Of a DNA stretch of 11,604 nucleotides, positions 6,764 to 11,604 are shown piece after piece. Position 1 is the stretch's first letter. Each line of letters opens with the position of its first letter. Where the stretch lies: NCBI GenBank assembly GCA_903851225.1, contig CAINNT010000120.1, forward strand, positions 1 to 11,604, written 5' to 3'. The notes below the pieces were generated by a model. It did no database searches. It saw only the letters and a list, made by a program, of their open reading frames with translations, and was not told the origin of the DNA. This DNA is from an uncultured Chloroflexota bacterium (GTDB taxonomy: Bacteria; Chloroflexota; Limnocylindria; Limnocylindrales; Limnocylindraceae). Both the position numbers and the translations under genes were made by a program.

Positions 6764-8371
6764 ATGCCTGCTGAATCCACGCCCAAAACGGGCTCCCTCC
6801 GAGCCGCCGCCGCGTCAGCTATCGTGCCCGGCCTCGGCCAGTGGCTTTCCGGTCGCCGCCGTGCTGCGCTCCTCTCCGCCCTCCCCCTCCTTGTGCTCGT
6901 TGCGCTGGGGCTCGGTGCGCTCCTCCTCTTCGGGTTGGTGCGTACAGCCGCCGCCGTCGCCACGCCTGGTCGACTCACCCTGCTCTTTGCGCTCTTGCTC
7001 CTCTCTATTCCGTGGCGCATCTTGGTCACCGTCGACGCCGCTCGCGGCACGGCGCGCACTCGCCGCTCAGCGATCCTGCTCGCACTTGCTCTGCTGATCT
7101 CCATCGCACCCCAGGCCGGCGCGGCGGCAATTGTCTATCGCGCCAAGGTAGCCGCCACCGATGTCTTCTCGGGCTTCGGCACGCCAACACCGAGTGGCTC
7201 TGCGGTTGAGAGCGCAACACCAACACCTCCGCCGCTGGGCGACCGATTCACGATGCTGCTCATCGGCGCCGACACGATGGGCAACCGAACCTCGTTCAAC
7301 ACCGACTCCATGATCATTGTCAGTTGGGACCGCATCGGCGGCTACGTCAGCACGGTCTCGATCCCGCGAGATCTGGTCAATGTCCCACTCGGCAACGGCG
7401 ACGTGTTCGGGCCGAAGATCAATTCGCTCTGGTCGTACGCGCTGCGCTATCCAAAGAAGTTCCCGGATGGACCAGCCGCCGCGCTCAGCACCGCCCTCGG
7501 CACCATGTTCAACGTCAAGATTGACGCGACCGCCGTTGTCGTCATTCCGACCTTTGTCAAGATCATCGATCAACTCGGGGGCGTTGACCTCACCATCCGT
7601 CGCACGATCCTTGATGTCACCTATCGGACCAACATGGACGGGGCTCGACTCCCGGCCGGGAACTGGCACATGAGCGGCGAGTGTGCGCTTGCCTATGCGC
7701 GCATCCGCAAGGCTCCAGGCACTGACGACATGACGCGTGGCCCACGACAGATCGAGATTCTGCTCGCCGCTCGCGATGAGCTGGCACGCAGTGGGAACTT
7801 CGTCGGCAACGCACTCGCCCTCCTTGATGTCATTGGCGATGGTGTTCGCACGGACCTCAACCCGGCCCTTGTTCCGCAACTGGCCGAGGCGGCAGGATCG
7901 TTCGATACCAGCAAGATCGTGCGCGCTGTGATCCAGCCGGGAGACACGATCCTGCGCTATCGGCACAAGGGTGAGTACAGCCCCTTCGGCTCGGTTGTCT
8001 TCTTCGATGCGGCACGCATGGAGTTGCTTGCGGCTCGCCTCTTCCCGACTCCCGGAACACGACCGTGGGGCTTCCCTGCAGCGGCCAATGAGCCAAAGCT
8101 CGGCGCCGAGGCGACCTTTACCCCTGCGCCTCTTGCAAGCGGTGCGTCACCCACGCCGACCGCCACGCCCACTCCAACACTGACGCATCCGTTCCCGACA
8201 TTAGCCTCGTGCGATGCGAACCTGCCACTGCCGCGCTACACCCCAACCCCAGACCCCACGGCTCCACCGGAGAGCGCTTCGCCGAGCCCAACGCCGACAG
8301 AGACGCCAACAGAGACGCCAACAGAGACGCCGACAGAGACGCCGACAGAGACGCCAACGCCGACACCTTAG
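6764..8371 (+). CDS. LytR-CpsA-Psr (LCP) family glycopolymer transferase
   Basis: The product has 535 residues. LCP enzymes move undecaprenyl-linked glycopolymers onto peptidoglycan or surface protein outside the membrane. The N-terminus is unusual: VPGLGQWLSGRRRAALL (21-37) leads into about three membrane helices (33-60, 70-90, 102-125) where the family usually has one. A Pro/Thr/Ser linker (138-158) follows. The LCP domain (about 160-345) shows LLIGADTMGNRTSFNTDSM (165-183), TVSIPRDLVNVPLG (197-210), PKIN (217-220), IIDQLGGVDL (267-276), GECALAYARIR (305-315) and DDMTRGPRQ (321-329), which include the usual phosphate-binding Arg/Asp positions. A C-terminal extracytoplasmic region ends in a Thr/Pro/Glu repeat tail (about 461-535), probably wall-spanning. 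The last codons overlap rdgB's stop on the other strand by four bases. Confidence 0.9.
   Translation: MPAESTPKTGSLRAAAASAIVPGLGQWLSGRRRAALLSALPLLVLVALGLGALLLFGLVRTAAAVATPGRLTLLFALLLLSIPWRILVTVDAARGTARTRRSAILLALALLISIAPQAGAAAIVYRAKVAATDVFSGFGTPTPSGSAVESATPTPPPLGDRFTMLLIGADTMGNRTSFNTDSMIIVSWDRIGGYVSTVSIPRDLVNVPLGNGDVFGPKINSLWSYALRYPKKFPDGPAAALSTALGTMFNVKIDATAVVVIPTFVKIIDQLGGVDLTIRRTILDVTYRTNMDGARLPAGNWHMSGECALAYARIRKAPGTDDMTRGPRQIEILLAARDELARSGNFVGNALALLDVIGDGVRTDLNPALVPQLAEAAGSFDTSKIVRAVIQPGDTILRYRHKGEYSPFGSVVFFDAARMELLAARLFPTPGTRPWGFPAAANEPKLGAEATFTPAPLASGASPTPTATPTPTLTHPFPTLASCDANLPLPRYTPTPDPTAPPESASPSPTPTETPTETPTETPTETPTETPTPTP
8291..8350 (+). repeat. 12-base tandem repeat, five copies, in the LCP tail
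   Basis: The unit ACGCC(A/G)ACAGAG is repeated five times without a gap and encodes the Thr-Pro-Thr-Glu tail. Copies differ only at one A/G position, a silent third-codon base. The 12-base period keeps the frame, so copy number can change without breaking the protein. It ends just before the LCP stop. Confidence 0.95.
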
Positions 8372-8991
8372 CCGACCTCGTCGACGCCCTTAGGCTGCAG
8401 GTCACCCCGTTGCGCTGCGGCGACCAGTGCGGCGGCACGGCCGCGGTGACTGAGCGCATCCTTTTCGGCTGGTGCGCGTTCCGCCATCGTTCGGCCATCC
8501 ACCTCAAAGATCGGGTCGTAGCCGAAGCCGAACTCCCCTCGCGGTGTCGTCGTCAGCGTCCCAGGGCACTCGCCGCGGAAGGTGCGCTCTGACCCGTTCA
8601 CTGGATCGACCAACGCCATCGTGCAGACAAAGCGAGCGGTTCGGTCGACAACCCCTGCGGTCTCGGCGAGGAGCTTCTCGTAGTTCTCAACGTCCGTAGC
8701 GTTCGGGCCAGCGTAGCGACGCGTGTACACGCCAGGGGCACTGTTCAGCGCCGACACCTCTAGGCCAGAGTCGTCGGCGAGCGTCCACTCGCCCGATGCC
8801 TGTGCGTACCAGCGCGCCTTCTGCAGCGCATTCTCTTCGAACGTTGCTCCATCTTCTGGCGACTCGCTCGTGATGCCAAGGTCGCGAAGCGTCACCAAGT
8901 CAATCGGCAGATCACCAAAGAGGCGCTGCAGTTCGATGAGCTTGTGCGCGGAGCCGGTAGCGACCAGAAGCCGCCGTCTCCGCGCGATCAC
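8368..8991 (-). CDS. rdgB: RdgB/HAM1-family non-canonical purine NTP pyrophosphatase
   Basis: The product has 207 residues, the usual family length. It hydrolyses ITP, dITP and XTP to monophosphates, keeping deaminated purines out of DNA and RNA. Motifs are ATGSAHKLIEL (11-21), EENALQKAR (52-60), ADDSGLEVSALNSAPGVYT (72-90, with the metal/catalytic Asp73-Asp74), GFGYDPIF (155-162) and SHRGRA (181-186). The first motif normally reads TGNxxK; here Asn is replaced by Ser14, a change worth noting. The start is GTG at 8991, which overlaps the rph stop as GTGA, implying translational coupling. It is the last gene of the parvulin-mazG-rph-rdgB operon. Pairing of rph with rdgB is common in bacteria. 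Its TAA stop lies inside the convergent LCP gene's end. Confidence 0.95.
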   Translation of the reverse strand: MIARRRRLLVATGSAHKLIELQRLFGDLPIDLVTLRDLGITSESPEDGATFEENALQKARWYAQASGEWTLADDSGLEVSALNSAPGVYTRRYAGPNATDVENYEKLLAETAGVVDRTARFVCTMALVDPVNGSERTFRGECPGTLTTTPRGEFGFGYDPIFEVDGRTMAERAPAEKDALSHRGRAAALVAAAQRGDLQPKGVDEVG

Positions 8992-9701
8992 GCGCGAGCG
9001 AGGGTATCGCGCTGGAAGGTAATCAGGTCGGCGATTCCGGCGTCGGCAAGCTTCAGCATCTCGTCAAGCGCCGTGCGGTGGAACGGATCCTGTTCCGCTG
9101 TTCCTTGCAGTTCAACATAGTGGCCAGCGTCGGTGGCGACGACATTCAGGTCGACATCGGCGCGGCTGTCCTCTTCGTACGGCAGGTCTAGAACTGCTTG
9201 GCCATCAAGGATGCCGACCGAGACGGCAGCAACGTTGCGCACCAAGTGTTCTTCGAGCCTCTTGGCGCGCATGGCGAGCGCCAGGGCGATCCAGCCACCG
9301 GTGATGCTCGCGCAGCGTGTTCCGCCATCGGCGACAAGCACATCGCAGTCGATGAGAATCGACCGCTCACCGAGCTTGGTTAGGTCAACCGACTGTCGGA
9401 GGGCTCGACCGATGAGGCGCTGAATCTCGTGCGTGCGTCCGCCAAGCTTGCCGCGCACCGCTTCGCGGTCGGAGCGGGTGTTCGTCGCGCGCGGGAGCAT
9501 GCTGTACTCAGCGGTGACCCAGCCGGTCCCCTTGCCGCGAAGGTGCGGCGGCACGCGCTCTTCAATGGAGGCCGAGCAGATCACCACGGTGTTGCCGATC
9601 GAGATGATGGCTGAACCTTCGGCCCACTTTTGGACCCCAAGTTCCACCTTTAGGTCTCGGAGTTGGTCGGCAGCGCGACCGTCGGCTCGTACCTTGCTCA
9701 T
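8988..9701 (-). CDS. rph: Ribonuclease PH
   Basis: The product has 237 residues, standard length. It is a phosphate-dependent 3' exoribonuclease that trims tRNA precursors and works as a hexamer in the cytoplasm. Family text is clear: GKGTGWVTAEYSMLPRAT (56-73), then the SDRE, GRTHEIQRLIGRALR stretch (77-102), LGERSILIDCDVLVADGGTR (110-129) and LDLPYEEDSRADVDLNVV (171-188), with the catalytic pair Asp178 and Asp184 in place. DCDVLVADGG has Val where Gln is usual (DVLQADGG). The start at ATG 9701 has AGGA eight bases upstream, overlapping mazG's TAG stop, with an 8-base gap to mazG. The stop overlaps rdgB's GTG. Confidence 0.96.
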   Translation of the reverse strand: MSKVRADGRAADQLRDLKVELGVQKWAEGSAIISIGNTVVICSASIEERVPPHLRGKGTGWVTAEYSMLPRATNTRSDREAVRGKLGGRTHEIQRLIGRALRQSVDLTKLGERSILIDCDVLVADGGTRCASITGGWIALALAMRAKRLEEHLVRNVAAVSVGILDGQAVLDLPYEEDSRADVDLNVVATDAGHYVELQGTAEQDPFHRTALDEMLKLADAGIADLITFQRDTLARA

Positions 9702-9709
9702 GGTGTTTC

Positions 9710-10939
9710 CTACCCTTTCGCTGAACGCTCGGCGGCCTTTGCCTCATCCCAAAGCGCATCCAATGTGGTGAAGTCTGCATCTTTTAACGAGATTCCGCGC
9801 GCAGCAGCGCGACGCTCAACGTCGCCAAATCGACGGCGGAACTTGTCGTTGGCCCCACGGAGCGCTGCTTCGGCATCGATGCTGCTGCGGCGACCCAGAT
9901 TCACGACGACGGCGAGTAGGTCGCCGAGCTCCTCTTGCGCGTGCGCCAACGCCGCAGCGCTTGAGGCCGGCGTACTCGTGATCTGGTCGGGGTGCCCAGC
10001 CTCTGCCAGCGCTTCGTCCAGTTCGGCCAACTCTTCGTTGATCTTCGCCCTCACCCCGTCAAGTGTCGGCCAGTCGTACCCAACGGCGCTGGCGCGGTCT
10101 TGCAATTCGCGGCTCGCCGAGAGCGCCGGAAGCCCACGGCTCACACCATCGAGTGCACCTTTACCCTTTTCACCCTCTCCGGCTGCCGCGCGTTCACTCG
10201 CCTTGATCGCCTCCCAGTTCCGCTGCACGTCGCGAGTTGTTGCTGCACTGGCTTCACCGAAGACGTGTGGGTGCCGACGAACAATCTTGCGTACGAGCCC
10301 ATCCTGCACATCGGAAAGGTCGAAGTCGCCGCGCTCCTGTGCGATCTGGGAGTGCAGCACCACCTGCAAGAGCACGTCGCCGAGCTCTTCCGCAAGGTCG
10401 GTGGCTGCTCGCGGTCGCTCTGCCTCGCTCGCCGAATCGAGCGCCAGAATTGCATCATGCAGCTCCCAGGCCTCTTCAATGAGGTGCTTCGCCAGGCTGG
10501 AGTGGGTCTGCTCGCGATCCCATGGGCAACCATCGGGGGCACGGAGGCGGGCGCTCAGCCACGGCATCGTCCATGGCGAGGCGAACGCATCAAGCGGCGC
10601 AACCGCAGCGAGGTAAAGCGCGTGATCGCCGCGGGCGCCCTCGGACGTGCAGGCGGCAATCGAGCTGACCCTCCGACTTGGAAGAAGCGTGACCGATCGT
10701 TCAGCACCGTAGAGTCGAGCGAGGAGATCCCAGCCGGATCCGCCTCTTCCGGGCAACTCCTCGGCACCGTCGGCATCTCTGAGCAGCACGATGAGTGGTC
10801 GACCGGTATCAATCGCGGCGGCGCCGCACTTGTCTAACGCAACAACGGTGAGTCCGTTTGCAGGATCAAGCGTCGCATCGGCGCGTCGCGCGGCCGTTAT
10901 GAGTGCATCGATGGAACCGCCGAGATCGTTCGCGGTCAC
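9710..10939 (-). CDS. mazG: MazG NTP pyrophosphohydrolase with divergent N-terminal region
   Basis: The product has 409 residues. It holds two MazG-type all-alpha NTP pyrophosphohydrolase modules. The first has EEAWE (155-159) and EELGD (184-188), preceded by RLRAPDGCPWDREQTHSSL (131-149) and followed by RRHPHVFGEA (221-230). The second has EELAE (302-306) and EELGD (336-340). These Glu/Asp sets bind Mg for NTP hydrolysis. The first 120 residues are not MazG. In YabN-type proteins this place holds a tetrapyrrole-methylase-like domain; here LLARLYGAERSVTLLPSRR (72-90) and HALYLAAVAPLD (106-117) look like the shrunken end of one. The start is GTG 10939, overlapping the parvulin stop as GTGA. 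The stop precedes rph by 8 bases. Parvulin next to mazG recalls clusters in other bacteria. Confidence 0.93.
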   Translation of the reverse strand: MTANDLGGSIDALITAARRADATLDPANGLTVVALDKCGAAAIDTGRPLIVLLRDADGAEELPGRGGSGWDLLARLYGAERSVTLLPSRRVSSIAACTSEGARGDHALYLAAVAPLDAFASPWTMPWLSARLRAPDGCPWDREQTHSSLAKHLIEEAWELHDAILALDSASEAERPRAATDLAEELGDVLLQVVLHSQIAQERGDFDLSDVQDGLVRKIVRRHPHVFGEASAATTRDVQRNWEAIKASERAAAGEGEKGKGALDGVSRGLPALSASRELQDRASAVGYDWPTLDGVRAKINEELAELDEALAEAGHPDQITSTPASSAAALAHAQEELGDLLAVVVNLGRRSSIDAEAALRGANDKFRRRFGDVERRAAARGISLKDADFTTLDALWDEAKAAERSAKG

Positions 10940-11604
10940 GGAGTTGGCGAAGCCCCAGCCTCCTGCACAACCGAACCGTCAATGGCGACCCGCGCAGCAG
11001 AGCGATAGAGGTCAAGCCAGATCGAGAATCCAGACGCCTCAATGCCCGTGATTTGATCAGCAGTCAGCTCGCGCGTCTCAACACCATCGACATGCACGAT
11101 GAGATAGGTGTTTGAGCTCTCGACCACGGCGCTGGTGCCCCCCGCCTTCAAGCCCCACACCACGGCTCCCAGTTCAGGGTTCACGGTGTACTTCGGCACG
11201 TAGCCTGGGCTCGCAAAGGTGAGCTCTTCAATCGAATTCGTCGCGGTGGTTGCAGCCTCTTCAAAGTCCACACCGTCGGCGGCAAGCGCCTTGGCGAGCT
11301 CATCAAGACGATCCTTCAGCGAGGGCCGGCGCGCGTCGAATTTGATCACGTGATACCCGAATTGGGTCTTGATTGGACCAAGGATGTCATTGCGCTGCAC
11401 GCCGTCGGCCCAAATCGCGAGCTCAAACTCTGGCACGTAGGTCCCCTTCGGTGCCCACGCCAGGAGTCCGCCGTCGGCTCCGGAGGTTGTGTCGTCGCTC
11501 TCCTTCGCCTCTGTCTCAAAGTTCGAACCGCTGTTCAAGCGAGCGATCAGATCGTTCGCCTCCTTCTCAGCCGCGACCCAAGCCGGATCCGTGGCATCAA
11601 GGTC
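10936..11604 (-). CDS. Parvulin-type (PpiC) peptidyl-prolyl isomerase, N-terminus beyond window
   Basis: The frame is open to the window edge and 222 residues are visible, so the start is not here; a TTG at 11538 is an internal Leu. Visible residues 10-95 are a PpiC domain: EKEANDLIARLNSG, SNFETEAKES, ADGGLLAWAP (43-52), VPEFELAIW (57-65) and FGYHVIKFDARRP (82-94), with the active-site His85. The first parvulin His lies off the edge. Residues 96-205 look like a second, degenerate parvulin-type unit: FEEAATTAT, VVWGLKAGGTSAVVE (148-162), then NTYLIVHV without the His, ending in a WLDLYRSAARV tail usual for this class. Members are normally exported foldases tethered to the membrane (PrsA/SurA type). 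It is first among the visible genes of the operon and ends with GTGA into mazG. Confidence 0.9.
   Translation of the reverse strand, partial: DLDATDPAWVAAEKEANDLIARLNSGSNFETEAKESDDTTSGADGGLLAWAPKGTYVPEFELAIWADGVQRNDILGPIKTQFGYHVIKFDARRPSLKDRLDELAKALAADGVDFEEAATTATNSIEELTFASPGYVPKYTVNPELGAVVWGLKAGGTSAVVESSNTYLIVHVDGVETRELTADQITGIEASGFSIWLDLYRSAARVAIDGSVVQEAGASPTP

Noticed and set aside
7067..7966. A 299-codon open frame on the minus strand opposite the LCP gene
   Set aside because: The plus strand carries clear LCP motifs across the same bases. The minus-strand translation is charged, low in hydrophobic order and without family motifs, as expected of a shadow frame in GC-rich DNA.
8291..8350. 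The tandem repeat as a CRISPR or regulatory repeat array
   Set aside because: There are no spacers, the unit is 12 bases in frame with TPTE codons, and it lies inside the LCP coding sequence.
9663..10616. A 317-codon open frame on the plus strand opposite mazG and the start of rph
   Set aside because: The translation is Ser/Ala/Arg-rich with no domain, and it is fully covered by well-supported rph and mazG frames.
11536..11538. A TTG start for the parvulin gene at 11538
   Set aside because: The frame continues to the window edge with normal parvulin text (EKEANDLIAR) before this Leu, so the gene is simply cut by the edge.

Overview
The window is GC-rich, compactly coded bacterial chromosome with eleven protein genes and one tRNA. 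No gap between genes reaches 100 bases, so no stretch over 300 bases lacks a gene. I see no mobile element, CRISPR array, phage gene or integration scar. The gene set suggests a free-living aerobic bacterium, most plausibly Chloroflexota (perhaps a streamlined freshwater lineage), with Actinomycetota the main alternative. Pointers are an LCP protein with a Thr/Pro/Glu tail, a ResB-type cytochrome c maturation protein, a MazG with an extra N-terminal region next to a parvulin, and start codons sitting directly behind -10 boxes. This placement is inference from gene style, not a database result.

Left part (1-4436). A secreted SpoIID-like protein with an FG-GAP repeat runs off the left edge on the minus strand. 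Behind it lies a minus-strand pair: resB, then a PucR-type regulator joined to it by a one-base TAATG overlap. A small Lrp/AsnC regulator diverges from resB across an 81-base gap.

Middle part (4879-6763). A hairpin ends the Lrp gene and faces an unrecognised exported, membrane-anchored protein with a duplicated Cys/LPDG module. Upstream of that is a beta-carbonic anhydrase, then tRNA-Pro(TGG) with an encoded CCA, all on the minus strand. The tRNA diverges from an LCP-family cell-envelope glycopolymer ligase.

Right part (6764-11604). The LCP gene converges on a tight four-gene minus-strand operon, transcribed as parvulin isomerase, mazG, rph, rdgB. Two of its junctions are GTGA overlaps and the third is an 8-base gap. 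MazG and RdgB both clear NTPs (general or non-canonical), and RNase PH trims tRNA 3' ends, so the operon's theme is nucleotide hygiene and RNA maturation. The parvulin is the outlier.

Most genes are housekeeping. The most informative unexpected pattern is at the transcription-unit heads. Three minus-strand genes (SpoIID-like, resB, carbonic anhydrase) each have a TAnnnT hexamer exactly six bases before the chosen start codon, and the LCP gene has a weaker hexamer at the same spacing. This suggests leaderless mRNAs. The least explained protein is the exported one at 4944-5843. I did not find a convincing new multi-gene system.
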